Positions 55,490 through 64,000 of a stretch of 64,000 nucleotides of DNA are shown one piece after another. Numbering within the stretch: the first letter of the stretch is position 1; every line of letters starts with the position of its first letter. The translations under genes were made by a program, and so were the position numbers. Below the pieces are notes generated by a model. The model was not told the DNA's origin. It ran no database searches and saw only the letters and a program-made list of their open reading frames with translations. Source of the DNA: Lachnoanaerobaculum sp. ICM7 (GTDB lineage Bacteria; Bacillota; Clostridia; Lachnospirales; Lachnospiraceae); NCBI RefSeq assembly GCF_000287675.1, contig NZ_ALJL01000016.1, forward strand, positions 186,001 through 250,000, in the 5' to 3' direction.

Positions 55490-55702
55490 ATGATGCCATT
55501 ACTTATGGCTAACTTAGGTGAAGAATACACAATAAAGCAAATTGGAGGTCGTGAAAAAGATAAGACTTTTTTAGCAACCCTTGGCTTTGTTGTAGACGGC
55601 AAAATCACTGTTGTCAATGCTATGGCAGGAAACTTGATAGTTAATATCAAGGATTCAAGAGTAGCAATCAGCAAGGAATTGGCCTCAAAAATAATGATCT
55701 AA
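55490..55702 (+). CDS. feoA: FeoA-domain protein, first copy
   Basis: The 70-residue SH3-like FeoA has a GGAGG site just before its ATG-ATG. It reads MANLGEEYTIKQIGGREKDKTFLATLGFVVDG. It would interact with FeoB or regulate iron uptake. A second feoA follows after 113 bases. Confidence 0.85.
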   Translation: MMPLLMANLGEEYTIKQIGGREKDKTFLATLGFVVDGKITVVNAMAGNLIVNIKDSRVAISKELASKIMI

Positions 55703-55815
55703 GTTGCCTGACAATTTTAGGTAGTAGAATGTAAGCAGCTTATTTACATTCGCCAATGGAATTTCCATTGTATGTTTTCAGAAATCACTTATTATAATGC
55801 GGAAAGGAGAATGGA

Positions 55816-56040
55816 ATGGATACTTTAAGAGATGTAAAAATCGGTGAGACTGTTACTGTTGCCAGAGTTCATGGCGAAGGTCCTGTAAAGAGAAGAATCA
55901 TGGATATGGGTGTTACAAAAGGCACATCAATTCATGTTCGTAAGGTAGCTCCTCTTGGTGACCCTATCGAGGTTACAGTTAGAGGATACGAGCTTTCTAT
56001 TAGAAAAGAAGATGCGGAAAAAATTGAAATAAACAGATAA
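55816..56040 (+). CDS. feoA: FeoA-domain protein, second copy
   Basis: A 74-residue FeoA (GETVTVARVHGEGPVKRRIMD, IHVRKVAPLGDPIEVTVRGY). It is the one with the classic RRIMDMG and PIEV motifs, so it is closest to canonical FeoA. feoB starts nine bases later. Confidence 0.92.
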   Translation: MDTLRDVKIGETVTVARVHGEGPVKRRIMDMGVTKGTSIHVRKVAPLGDPIEVTVRGYELSIRKEDAEKIEINR

Positions 56041-56049
56041 GGAGCTAAT

Positions 56050-58179
56050 ATGGCAATCAGAATTGCGCTTACCGGAAATCCTAATACCGGTAAAACTACT
56101 TTATTTAATGCCTTGACAGGTTCAAACCAGACAGTTGGAAACTGGCCGGGTGTTACTGTTGAAAAGAAGGAAGGAAAGCTTAAAGGACATAAAGATGTTA
56201 TTATTACAGACCTTCCGGGTGTTTATTCTCTCTCTCCATATACATTGGAGGAAGTTGTAGCAAGAAACTATGTTCTCAATGAAAAGCCTGATGCGATACT
56301 TAATATCATTGACGGTACAAACCTTGAGAGAAACTTATATCTTACTTCACAGGTTACAGAGTTAGGTGTACCTGTTGTAATCGCGGTAAACATGCTCGAT
56401 GTACTTGAAAAGAGCGGAAACAAGCTTGACCTTGATAAGATGAGTGAAAAGCTTGGATGTCCTGTTGTGGAAATATCCGCACTTAAGGGTACAGGTGTTA
56501 TGGAAGCTGCAGAAAAAGCTATTGAAATAGCTAAGAGTCATACTCTTCCAAAGGAAAAGCATGAGTTTGATAAGAATGTAGAAGAAGCTATCAAAGATAT
56601 CATTGCTCTTCTTCCAAGCAGTGTACCTGAGCTTCAAAGAAGATGGTACGGTGTTAAGTTGTTCCAAAGAGATGACAAGGCTATGGAGCAGTTAAATCTT
56701 TCAGACAGCACATTGGCTGAAATTGAAAAGATTATAACAAAATGTGAAGATACTATGGATGATGAAGCCGAAAGTATTATTACATCTGAGAGATACAATT
56801 ATATCTCAACAGTTATTGCAAGTTTTTATAAGGTTAAAAATAAAGACTATGTAAGTCTTTCAGATAGGATTGATAAAATAGTTACAAACAGAATTTTGGG
56901 TCTTCCGATATTCGCAGCTATCATGTTTGTCGTTTATTATATTTCAATTACTACTGTAGGTACAACAATGACCGACTGGGTAAATGATGTTTTGGTTGCA
57001 GAAATTATTCAGCCCGGTGTTCAAGGTTTCCTTGAATCTGCCGGCGTTGCCGAGTGGCTTGTCGGTCTTATTGTAAACGGTATTATTGCCGGTGTAGGTG
57101 CCGTACTCGGATTCCTTCCTCAGATGCTTACACTCTTCTTCTTCCTCGCTTTCTTAGAGGGCTGTGGATATATGGCGAGAATTGCATTCGTTATGGACAG
57201 AGTATTCAGAAGATTCGGACTTTCAGGAAAGAGCTTTATTCCTATTCTTATAGGTACAGGTTGCGGTGTTCCGGGAATTATGGCTTCAAGAACTATTGAG
57301 AGTGAGCATGACAGAAGAATGACGATTATTACAACCACATTTATTCCATGTTCTGCAAAGCTTCCTGTTATAGCACTTATATCAGGTGCATTGTTTAATA
57401 ATGACGCGTGGGTTGCTTCATCAGCTTACTTTGTAGGTATTGCCGCTATTGTCGTCTCAGGTATCATGCTTAAGAAGACCAAGCTGTTTTCAGGCGATCC
57501 TTCACCGTTCGTTATAGAGCTTCCTGCATATCACCTTCCTACAGCAGGTTCAATCATCAGATCAATGGCTGAAAGAGGTTGGAGCTTCGTAAAGAAGGCA
57601 GGTACCGTTATTACACTTGCAACTATCCTTATATGGTTCCTCAGCTATTTCGGATTTGTAGACGGTTCATTTACATATCTTGCTGAAGATCAGATGGATC
57701 TATCGCTACTTGCACATATCGGTAATACTTTTGCTTGGATCTTTGCTCCTCTCGGATGGGGTACATGGAAGCCTGCAGTTGCAGCCATCACAGGACTTAT
57801 GGCAAAAGAGAATGTAGTAGGTACATTCGGTATTCTATACCATGTTTCCGATTTCAATAAGGATACCGGTGAGGGTATCTGGCAGCTTTTACGTGCCGAC
57901 TACACACCTCTTTCAGCATATTCATACCTTGTATTCAACCTTCTGTGTGCTCCTTGTATCGCAGCGATGAGTGCTATCAGAAGAGAGATGAGCAGTATAA
58001 AATGGTTCTGGACTGCTGTAGGATATCAATGTATTTTTGCATATATAGTAGCTATGATTATATATCAGGTAGGATCACTTGTAATTACAGGTAAGTTCGG
58101 TATCGGTACAATCTTCGGATTTATCGGAATCGCAGCTATTATTTACGGTCTTGTGCGCAAGCCTTCTGAAGAAAAATAA
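56050..58179 (+). CDS. feoB: Ferrous iron transporter FeoB
   Basis: The 709-residue protein has an N-terminal GTPase domain (G1 GNPNTGKTTLF at 9-19, G3 DLPGVYSLS, G4 VNMLD) and a membrane domain with gate motifs around LGFLPQMLTLF and GTGCGVPGIMASRTIE. It imports Fe2+. It is translated after two feoA genes and followed by a Cys-rich peptide gene. The likely repressor binds box 3. Confidence 0.97.
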   Translation: MAIRIALTGNPNTGKTTLFNALTGSNQTVGNWPGVTVEKKEGKLKGHKDVIITDLPGVYSLSPYTLEEVVARNYVLNEKPDAILNIIDGTNLERNLYLTSQVTELGVPVVIAVNMLDVLEKSGNKLDLDKMSEKLGCPVVEISALKGTGVMEAAEKAIEIAKSHTLPKEKHEFDKNVEEAIKDIIALLPSSVPELQRRWYGVKLFQRDDKAMEQLNLSDSTLAEIEKIITKCEDTMDDEAESIITSERYNYISTVIASFYKVKNKDYVSLSDRIDKIVTNRILGLPIFAAIMFVVYYISITTVGTTMTDWVNDVLVAEIIQPGVQGFLESAGVAEWLVGLIVNGIIAGVGAVLGFLPQMLTLFFFLAFLEGCGYMARIAFVMDRVFRRFGLSGKSFIPILIGTGCGVPGIMASRTIESEHDRRMTIITTTFIPCSAKLPVIALISGALFNNDAWVASSAYFVGIAAIVVSGIMLKKTKLFSGDPSPFVIELPAYHLPTAGSIIRSMAERGWSFVKKAGTVITLATILIWFLSYFGFVDGSFTYLAEDQMDLSLLAHIGNTFAWIFAPLGWGTWKPAVAAITGLMAKENVVGTFGILYHVSDFNKDTGEGIWQLLRADYTPLSAYSYLVFNLLCAPCIAAMSAIRREMSSIKWFWTAVGYQCIFAYIVAMIIYQVGSLVITGKFGIGTIFGFIGIAAIIYGLVRKPSEEK

Positions 58180-58231
58180 TATATTCTAAAAGCTTACGCA
58201 TAAATTGTTTTATTAAAGAAAGGAGATCATT

Positions 58232-58372
58232 ATGGCAGCAACAGTTGTTATTTCAGCTGCATTGGTCGGCGTAGTAGGTCTTATTATAAGATCAATTTAT
58301 AAAGATAAGAAAAACGGGAAGTCCTCTTGTGGTGGAGGATGTGGCGGTTGCTCAGGCAGCTGTCATACCTGA
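58232..58372 (+). CDS. FeoB-associated Cys-rich membrane peptide
   Basis: A 46-codon gene with AAGGAG before its ATG. It has one membrane span (residues 5-21), a basic patch, then a Cys-rich end SSCGGGCGGCSGSCHT. Such peptides follow feoB in many clostridia and are probably involved in handling iron. It ends the feo operon. Confidence 0.88.
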   Translation: MAATVVISAALVGVVGLIIRSIYKDKKNGKSSCGGGCGGCSGSCHT

Positions 58373-58400
58373 TTCTTTATTCAAATATTTGAATCCAATT

Positions 58401-58440
58401 AAAAGAAAGAGCCCCGGCATTTGCTAGGGCTCTTCTTTTA
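58401..58440. terminator. Bidirectional terminator of feo and the GTPase-NYN gene
   Basis: AAGAGCCC (58407-58414) pairs with GGGCTCTT (58427-58434), with A and T flanks. The stem covers the stop of the minus-strand GTPase gene at 58424. Confidence 0.8.
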
Positions 58441-61033
58441 TACCAAGTCTGATGTTTTCGATTTTCTCTTTTAACTCTCCCTCTAAAGAATCAAACAATC
58501 TGTTTGTGATTGAGGCTTTTTCTATATGTTCTTTTCTGAAAGCCTCTTTGGTATCCTCAAGATCCTTTAAAAACTCCCTTGCAGAGATAAGTATTGCCCC
58601 CTTACCTCTTATAATGATCTGCTCTATACCGTCTGATGTAGCTACAGTGACATCATATCTTTTTATCATTTCATGTGTTGTCTTTTCTATATACTGATCG
58701 GCTGTTTCAGCTGTCTTTGTATATACCACATATACACCCGAGAAATTCTGTACCTCCGTAGGATGATTTACAAGTCTGTAGGCATCAAATACTGCAATTA
58801 TTTCGTAATCCTTATAAGCCTTGTAATCTATCAAAAGCTCTATAAGTCTGTCTCTTGCCGCATCTATATTTATCTGTGCAAGTTCATTTAACGACTTTGA
58901 AGCAAAAATAATATTATATCCGTCAACCAGCAAGTAATGTTTCTTTTTTGCTCTTTCTTTATAAACATACTCTCTTTCAGGTGCCCTCTTTACAGGTGCA
59001 TCCCAGTCTCCTATTCTTGGAGTCACCTTACCGTATGTTCTTTCAAATATGGCCATAAGCTCTTCGCTGTCGGCTTTTGTGGCATCATAGGTGGAACGTA
59101 CTGTCTCTATTTTTTCCTCTTCTTTTACAAGCTCAAACTTCTTTAAAGGCAAATGCATATAGTTAAATACTTCACTCCATGGCACTATAAAGCTCTCACC
59201 ATGAGAACAAAATACGGAGTCCGGAGTATTCTTTGTATCAAACTCTGCAATATACGAACTGCTCTCTATAATCTTATCCGCATTATGGCATGGTAAAAAT
59301 CCTCTTAGACCGAAGCCTATCTGTCCAAGACCTTTTGTATATGATAAAAGCGTACTTCCATAGTTTTGTATATTGACGGTAGGCGCATATCCCGTCACTC
59401 TGAGAGTCTCTCCACCCTCATAGCTTATATCCTCTGCATTCATATTGTTTAAATCATTTAAAAGCCTACCAAGTGAAGTCATAGGTATGTTTATTTCAAA
59501 ATCATAGTACGGCTCCAATAAAATCGATTTGGCATACATCAATCCATGCCTTACAGCTCGGTTTACCGCTTCAAGGAAATCTCCGCCTTCGGTATGCTTT
59601 TCATGTGCTCTGCCTGCTACCAAGGTAAGCACCACATCAGTAAGCTCACTGCCTGTAAGTACACCTCTGAATTTTGAGGTCTCAACAATATTTCTTACCT
59701 GACTCTGATAATTTTTAGGAAGCTCATCATCAGACACTTCATTCACAAATACTATGCCGCTTCCTCGCTCTCCTTCACTGATAAGTATATGCACTTCGGC
59801 ATAATGCCTTAACGGTTCAAAGTGCCCTACACCCTCAATATATCCGGTTATAGTTTCCTTATAAATAATACCGCCGTCTATAAGATCGCAGTTTAACCCA
59901 AGTCTCTCACCGATAATATTTTTTATAAGATCTATCTGAACTTCTCCCATCAAGTTTACCTTAATTTTAGCAAGTTCTTCGTCATACTCCATTTTTATTT
60001 CAGGTATCTCGTCAAATATCTGTAAAAGTTTAGGATATATTTGATTTATACTTATATCATCCGGAAAAACCATATTGTAGCTTAAAACCGGTAACAGCTT
60101 TTGTACAGGTCTTTTTATATCTCCAAATGTATCTCCGGCATGAACTTTTGAAAGCCCTGTTACTGCAATAATATCACCCGCAATTCCTTTATCGATTGCA
60201 ATATATTTTTCACCGTCATAAGCTCTTATCTGATTTATCTTTTCATCAAATAGCGTATCCTTAACCTGTAAACTTCCACCAAGAAGTTTTATAAAGGAAA
60301 GTCTGTTTCCGTTTTCGTCATATTTTATCTTATATATTATTCCGGAAATTTCATCCGAATAAGTCTTTTCATGTACATACTCTTTTATTAGTTCAAGTAT
60401 TCCTTCTATATTTATAAGTTTAAGACCGGAACCGAATATTGTAGGAAATACTTTTGAATTCTCTATACAAAAGCTTATATCCGATTTTGTTATTTCTTCC
60501 CCTTCGATAAACTTTTCTATAAGATTCTCATCACAGGCTGCAACCTCTTCTAAAAGCATCTTATTTTCCTTTGAAAAATCCACTATATTTTTTGAAAGAG
60601 ATTTTTTAAGGCCTTCCAATATTTTGTCCTTGTCAAACTTGTCACTGTCTATTTTATTTACAAATATTACAGTAGGTATATTTGCTTCTCTTAATAATCT
60701 GAAAAGTGTATGTGAATGTGATTGTACGCCTTCACTTCCGCTGATTACCAAAATAGCCATATCAAGTATGGATATGGTCCTTTCCATTTCGGCACTGAAA
60801 TCCACATGTCCCGGGGTATCAATTATATTTATATCTATATCATCTATACTTGTTCTGGCAAGCTTTGAGAATATGGTTATTCCTCTTTTTCTTTCATATT
60901 CATCATTATCTAAAAAGCTGTCACCGAAATCCACTCTTCCTGTTTTTCTAAGCTTTCCTGTCTTGTAGAGTATCGCCTCTATCAATGTAGTTTTTCCGGC
61001 ATCTACATGTGCCAACACACCAACATTTATCAT
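58424..61033 (-). CDS. TetM-like ribosomal GTPase fused to a Rae1/YacP-type NYN nuclease
   Basis: The 869-residue protein begins with an EF-G/TetM-like GTPase: G1 AHVDAGKTT (8-16), RGITI (50-54), G3 DTPGH (72-76), G4 NKID (126-129), with the later domains through about residue 640 as in ribosomal protection proteins. Residues 699-850 form a NYN/PIN-like nuclease (YacP/Rae1 type) with acidic residues Asp704 (VDGYN), Asp750 (FDAY), Asp779 (TADQY) and Asp801 (TSDG). It probably binds the ribosome and could cut mRNA. Whether it gives tetracycline resistance is open. Confidence 0.85.
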   Translation of the reverse strand: MINVGVLAHVDAGKTTLIEAILYKTGKLRKTGRVDFGDSFLDNDEYERKRGITIFSKLARTSIDDIDINIIDTPGHVDFSAEMERTISILDMAILVISGSEGVQSHSHTLFRLLREANIPTVIFVNKIDSDKFDKDKILEGLKKSLSKNIVDFSKENKMLLEEVAACDENLIEKFIEGEEITKSDISFCIENSKVFPTIFGSGLKLINIEGILELIKEYVHEKTYSDEISGIIYKIKYDENGNRLSFIKLLGGSLQVKDTLFDEKINQIRAYDGEKYIAIDKGIAGDIIAVTGLSKVHAGDTFGDIKRPVQKLLPVLSYNMVFPDDISINQIYPKLLQIFDEIPEIKMEYDEELAKIKVNLMGEVQIDLIKNIIGERLGLNCDLIDGGIIYKETITGYIEGVGHFEPLRHYAEVHILISEGERGSGIVFVNEVSDDELPKNYQSQVRNIVETSKFRGVLTGSELTDVVLTLVAGRAHEKHTEGGDFLEAVNRAVRHGLMYAKSILLEPYYDFEINIPMTSLGRLLNDLNNMNAEDISYEGGETLRVTGYAPTVNIQNYGSTLLSYTKGLGQIGFGLRGFLPCHNADKIIESSSYIAEFDTKNTPDSVFCSHGESFIVPWSEVFNYMHLPLKKFELVKEEEKIETVRSTYDATKADSEELMAIFERTYGKVTPRIGDWDAPVKRAPEREYVYKERAKKKHYLLVDGYNIIFASKSLNELAQINIDAARDRLIELLIDYKAYKDYEIIAVFDAYRLVNHPTEVQNFSGVYVVYTKTAETADQYIEKTTHEMIKRYDVTVATSDGIEQIIIRGKGAILISAREFLKDLEDTKEAFRKEHIEKASITNRLFDSLEGELKEKIENIRLGIKEEP

Positions 61034-61042
61034 GGACTTAAC

Positions 61043-61510
61043 CTATGTCAATGCGGCAAAACTTACAGGCACAAATTTTTCCAGCTCCTTTGGATCCATC
61101 TCAACCTGATAACCGATTTTACCTGCACTGAATATAATATTTTCATAATTCAAAGCTGTTGAATCAACTACAGTGGTAAATCTCTTTTTCATACCTATCG
61201 GAGAACAACCCCCATGTATATATCCTGTAAGAGGCAATAAATCCTTTGACTTCAACATTTCTATAGATTTTTCACCTACAGCTTTTGCCGCCTCCTTTAA
61301 GTTAAGCTCCTCTGCCACCGGTATTACAAATACATAGTTTGCCTTACTCTTTCCAACTGTTACCAATGTCTTAAAAACCGTTCTCTCATCCTGATTTAAG
61401 AGATTTGCAACTTCTACACCATTTGTAGCCGGAGTATCTATATACGAATAATGATTATACTTTATCTTCTTTTGATCCAAAAGTCTCATTACATTTGTTT
61501 TCTCATCCAT
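61043..61510 (-). CDS. ybaK: YbaK-type Cys-tRNA(Pro)/tRNA deacylase
   Basis: The 155-residue YbaK/EbsC protein hydrolyses mischarged Cys-tRNA(Pro). It has the conserved Lys in VFKTLVTVGKS, the GGCSPIGMKK motif and the AGKIGYQVEMDPKEL end. It lies nine bases upstream of the GTPase-NYN gene, so both may be one transcript with radA. Confidence 0.9.
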   Translation of the reverse strand: MDEKTNVMRLLDQKKIKYNHYSYIDTPATNGVEVANLLNQDERTVFKTLVTVGKSKANYVFVIPVAEELNLKEAAKAVGEKSIEMLKSKDLLPLTGYIHGGCSPIGMKKRFTTVVDSTALNYENIIFSAGKIGYQVEMDPKELEKFVPVSFAALT

Positions 61511-61534
61511 TTTTTCTCTTTCCTTTAACTTTTA

Positions 61535-62899
61535 TCAATTTAAAAGTGAGACCGCTTCATTTATATTTCTTACACCTATAAGCTTTATATTTCCCTTAAA
61601 TGAAATCTTCTCAAGGCATACCATCGGTAAAATACAAATCTCAAATCCAAGCTTCATAGCCTCTCTAATCCTAATCTCAGGCATACTTACAGCTCTTACT
61701 TCGCCTGATAGTCCCACCTCTCCGAATATTACCGTCTTTTCATCTATTGTCCTGTTTTTCATACTTGAGATAAGCGACATAATAATTGACAAATCCAGTG
61801 CAGGCTCATTTATTCTAAGTCCACCCGCAATATTTATATATGCATCATATCTGCTCATTGCAAGTGCACATCTTTTTTCTATGACCGCCATCAAAAGATT
61901 TATTCTGTTCACATCTGTTCCGGTAGAAGTTCTCCTAGGTAGTCCGAATGCTGTAGGAACTACCAAAGCTTGTACTTCTACCAGTATCGGTCTTGTACCC
62001 TCCATTAAACATGCTACGGCCGCTCCTGTAGCATTCTGCGGTCTGCCGGATAGCATAAACTCTGAAGGATTTTTCACTTCTATAAGTCCCACCTGCTGCA
62101 TTTCAAATACACCTATCTCATTTGTAGATCCGAATCTGTTCTTGACAGCACGCAGTATTCTGTATGAAGCAAACCTGTCACCTTCAAAGTAAAGCACTGT
62201 ATCTACCATATGCTCAAGCACTCTCGGACCTGCAACCTGTCCTTCTTTTGTTACATGTCCGACTATAAATATGGCAATATTATTTTCCTTTGCCACCTGC
62301 ATTAATAGATTTGTGGATTCTCTTACCTGACTTACACTTCCCGGAGCCGACGCCACCTCTTCATTAAACATAGTCTGTATAGAGTCTATGACTACCACAT
62401 CCGGCTTTTCACTCAGCACGGTTTCTTTTATTATATTGAGATTGGTCTCACACAGAAAACTTAAATTTCCTGTGATTTCTCCCACTCTCTTTGCTCTCAT
62501 CTTTATCTGCTTTAAACTCTCCTCACCTGAGATATAAAGCACTGTTCTGTTATCATCCGATATATTCTTACAAACCTGAAGCAATAATGTGGACTTTCCA
62601 ATTCCCGGATCTCCACCTACCAAAACAAGTGAACCTCTTACCACTCCACCGCCAAGTACTCTGTCAAGTTCCTCAAAACCTGTCTTAAACCTGTCTTCAT
62701 CTTCCAGCTGTATTTCAGAAAGCTTAGCAGGCTTTTTATATGTATTTGCAGATATTCCTCTGCTTACCGTCTTTGTCTTTGCCACCGGCTCTTCCACAAG
62801 ACTGTTCCATGCCTTACACATAGGGCATTGTCCCAACCACTTTGGTGACTCATATCCACATTCTTTACAAAAGAATGCACTGGACTTTGCTTTTGCCAT
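61535..62899 (-). CDS. radA: DNA repair protein RadA
   Basis: The start is ATG 62899 (MAKAKSSAFFCKECG) with AGAAAGG before; an upstream ATG at 62953 has no ribosome site. The 454-residue protein has a zinc finger (CKECGYESPKWLGQCPMC), Walker A GGDPGIGKST, the RadA-specific KNRFGSTNEIGVFEM and a Lon-like C-terminal domain. It works in branch migration of recombination intermediates. Confidence 0.95.
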   Translation of the reverse strand: MAKAKSSAFFCKECGYESPKWLGQCPMCKAWNSLVEEPVAKTKTVSRGISANTYKKPAKLSEIQLEDEDRFKTGFEELDRVLGGGVVRGSLVLVGGDPGIGKSTLLLQVCKNISDDNRTVLYISGEESLKQIKMRAKRVGEITGNLSFLCETNLNIIKETVLSEKPDVVVIDSIQTMFNEEVASAPGSVSQVRESTNLLMQVAKENNIAIFIVGHVTKEGQVAGPRVLEHMVDTVLYFEGDRFASYRILRAVKNRFGSTNEIGVFEMQQVGLIEVKNPSEFMLSGRPQNATGAAVACLMEGTRPILVEVQALVVPTAFGLPRRTSTGTDVNRINLLMAVIEKRCALAMSRYDAYINIAGGLRINEPALDLSIIMSLISSMKNRTIDEKTVIFGEVGLSGEVRAVSMPEIRIREAMKLGFEICILPMVCLEKISFKGNIKLIGVRNINEAVSLLN

Positions 62900-62953
62900 A
62901 AAAACCTTTCTATTTAAAATGGGCATATCCGGCTTAGCGGTATGCCCATGCAA

Positions 62954-63364
62954 CTATCTTTTTTTGATTAAAACCTTTGATCCGTTCTCACTTAGCTCAA
63001 CACTAAATATAAGCTTACCTGATAGATTGGTCTTCATGCCTCCGATACTTACATCATCGACATAAACCTCATATTCTGTATCTTCTTCCAAACCAATAGT
63101 TATTTGAGTATCCCCAAAACCGTATATATTAAATGTAGTTAAATTTGGGGTGGTTTCAAATTCCATTACTGTACTACCCGGAACCGATTCATACACAAAA
63201 GCCGAATTTCTTTCAAGCTTTGTTATCTCCTTAAATGTCTTTACCTTATATACGTCCCCCTCATGTGCAAAATCTTCTACTTTTGATTTTGTACCAAGAA
63301 TATAATTTCCAAAACTAAGTTTACCATCCGCCTCTTTGCAAATCAGACTCTCTACTACAGGCAT
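62954..63364 (-). CDS. Conserved Lachnospiraceae-type small protein (often named endosialidase)
   Basis: The 136-residue protein starts MPVVESLICKEADGKLSFGN and continues with AHEGDVYKVKTFKEITKLER and FVYESVPGS. I recall homologues in Lachnospiraceae carrying the name endosialidase, but no catalytic motif of a sialidase is visible, so the name is not supported by what I see. It has no signal peptide. It precedes radA. Confidence 0.65.
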   Translation of the reverse strand: MPVVESLICKEADGKLSFGNYILGTKSKVEDFAHEGDVYKVKTFKEITKLERNSAFVYESVPGSTVMEFETTPNLTTFNIYGFGDTQITIGLEEDTEYEVYVDDVSIGGMKTNLSGKLIFSVELSENGSKVLIKKR

Positions 63365-63452
63365 ATAAACCTCCTACCAAGCTATGTTTTTGTAGAAATA
63401 GTATACAACATTTGGAAAGTTCAAACAAGTATATTATTGAGAATTGATAGAT

Positions 63453-63484
63453 ATAAAAAAGCACCTAAAATACTTTAAGTGCTT
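63453..63484 (-). terminator. Intrinsic terminator after the 115-residue gene
   Basis: AAGCACTTAAA and TTTAGGTGCTT form an 11-bp stem followed by six T on the minus strand, 20 bases past the stop at 63503. Confidence 0.75.
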
Positions 63485-63502
63485 TATCTAATATAACTAG
63501 TT

Positions 63503-63850
63503 TTAACCTTGCGCAATTTTATTTATCTGGGACTCAGGCAATATAGAATTTCTCAGAAAAGTAGGATGACATCTTAAGATATCATTCGCTTCTTTTAATA
63601 TATCACCTCTTACACTTACATACTCACATTCACCCAAATCCAAAGTTCCATCTTCTCTTAAATAAGTTTCTATAAAACGATACTCATTTAACCCTGAGCA
63701 TATTGCAGTATCTATTAAAACTTTACCGACTCTGCATGGAGATACTGTAATAGATTTTAAACATTTTGATATCTGAGTTTCATAGTCTAACAAAGTAATA
63801 ATATAGTCAATTCCATCTTGTCGCAAATCATTTATCAAATACTGTTTCAT
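63503..63850 (-). CDS. Hypothetical protein, cytoplasmic
   Basis: The start is ATG 63850 (MKQYLINDLRQDG) with GGAGG seven bases before; an earlier ATG at 63871 lies upstream of that site. The 115-residue protein has an N-terminal alpha/beta layout and CLKSITVSPCRVGKVLIDTA with no known motif. It follows the partial gene at the window's end. Confidence 0.6.
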   Translation of the reverse strand: MKQYLINDLRQDGIDYIITLLDYETQISKCLKSITVSPCRVGKVLIDTAICSGLNEYRFIETYLREDGTLDLGECEYVSVRGDILKEANDILRCHPTFLRNSILPESQINKIAQG

Positions 63851-63892
63851 TAAAATACCTCCTCTTCTCAATTTTATGTTCTATGAATTAAG

Positions 63893-64000
63893 TTAGAATA
63901 GTATATAATATTTATTTATAATTTGCAACCCCTCATTAAGCCAATCATGAGCAGTCTTAATATCCGTTATGACATGTGTATCTGCTGAATCCTCAGACCA
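63893..64000 (-). CDS. C-terminal end of a gene cut by the window edge
   Basis: A 35-residue frame (WSEDSADTHVITDIKTAHDW...) enters from the edge and ends with TAA at 63893. It has even composition, so it is probably real. The family cannot be told from this piece. Confidence 0.45.
   Translation of the reverse strand, partial: WSEDSADTHVITDIKTAHDWLNEGLQIINKYYILF

Noticed and set aside
58424-61033. Calling the GTPase-NYN gene a tetracycline resistance gene
   Set aside because: The nuclease fusion and the core-genome context do not fit a typical tet gene; resistance cannot be read from sequence.
62954-63364. Endosialidase activity for the 136-residue protein
   Set aside because: No sialidase catalytic motif or signal peptide is visible; the recalled name is not evidence.

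Overview
The window comes from a low-GC Gram-positive anaerobe, most likely a clostridial member of the Lachnospiraceae. The evidence is a six-gene Rnf complex in clostridial order (C-D-G-E-A-B), a GTG-started [FeFe]-hydrogenase of the B-type, T-box leaders in front of ileS and thrS, a FeoA-FeoA-FeoB iron operon ending in a Cys-rich FeoB partner, cell-wall-binding repeat proteins and a VPKTA-type sortase substrate. The genus Lachnoanaerobaculum fits, but this is inference from gene content. Most genes lie on the minus strand; plus-strand genes are a Mop protein, tyrA-aroA, an RNHCP protein and the feo operon.

Region by region (minus strand unless stated). 0-10.7 kb: a cut SUKH-like gene, rlmD, an Xaa-Pro aminopeptidase, a Cof-type phosphatase, glycogen phosphorylase, ileS with its T-box, and a DUF554 membrane protein. 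10.7-11.2 kb: an intergenic stretch with a promoter-like sequence and two hairpins that may encode a small RNA (plus strand). 11.2-16.6 kb: rnfCDGEAB with a long 5' leader. 16.8-24.2 kb: argS, then efp-aroQ-aroE-yqeG-nrdR, a small membrane protein, galK and a DegV protein. 24.4-36.7 kb: an AT-rich accessory island of lipoproteins, membrane-anchored proteins, WG repeats, a BspA-type leucine-rich-repeat protein, three tandem paralogues, a GH19-like lytic enzyme, and many gene fragments including a VgrG-like piece. It reads as a decayed effector/immunity or contractile-injection locus. 37-45 kb: a two-repeat Mop protein, htpG with a CIRCE-like palindrome upstream, the hydrogenase, a Ser-rich surface protein and an EF-G-like paralogue. 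44.6-50.8 kb: tyrA-aroA (plus), a CAP-domain surface protein, an RNHCP protein (plus), thrS with its T-box. 50.9-58.4 kb: a GltD-like flavoprotein and a metal-homeostasis block: DtxR-family repressor, P1B-type ATPase, DUF6110 protein and, divergently, feoA-feoA-feoB and a Cys-rich peptide. 58.4-64 kb: a TetM-like GTPase fused to a Rae1/YacP-type NYN nuclease, ybaK, radA and small hypothetical genes.

How the genes work together: the Rnf complex and hydrogenase handle reduced ferredoxin, the former building an ion gradient at the membrane. efp, argS, ileS, thrS, ybaK, rlmD, the EF-G paralogue and the GTPase-NYN fusion all concern translation. aroQ, aroE, tyrA and aroA belong to aromatic amino acid synthesis but sit in two separate clusters. 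The DtxR repressor probably senses Fe or Mn and acts at three GTTAG-N6-CTAA(C/T/A) palindromes between the exporter-like and importer genes. The most novel items are the GTPase-NYN fusion, the decayed island, and the CIRCE-like site at htpG. All function calls rest on reading motifs by eye; no database search was run.
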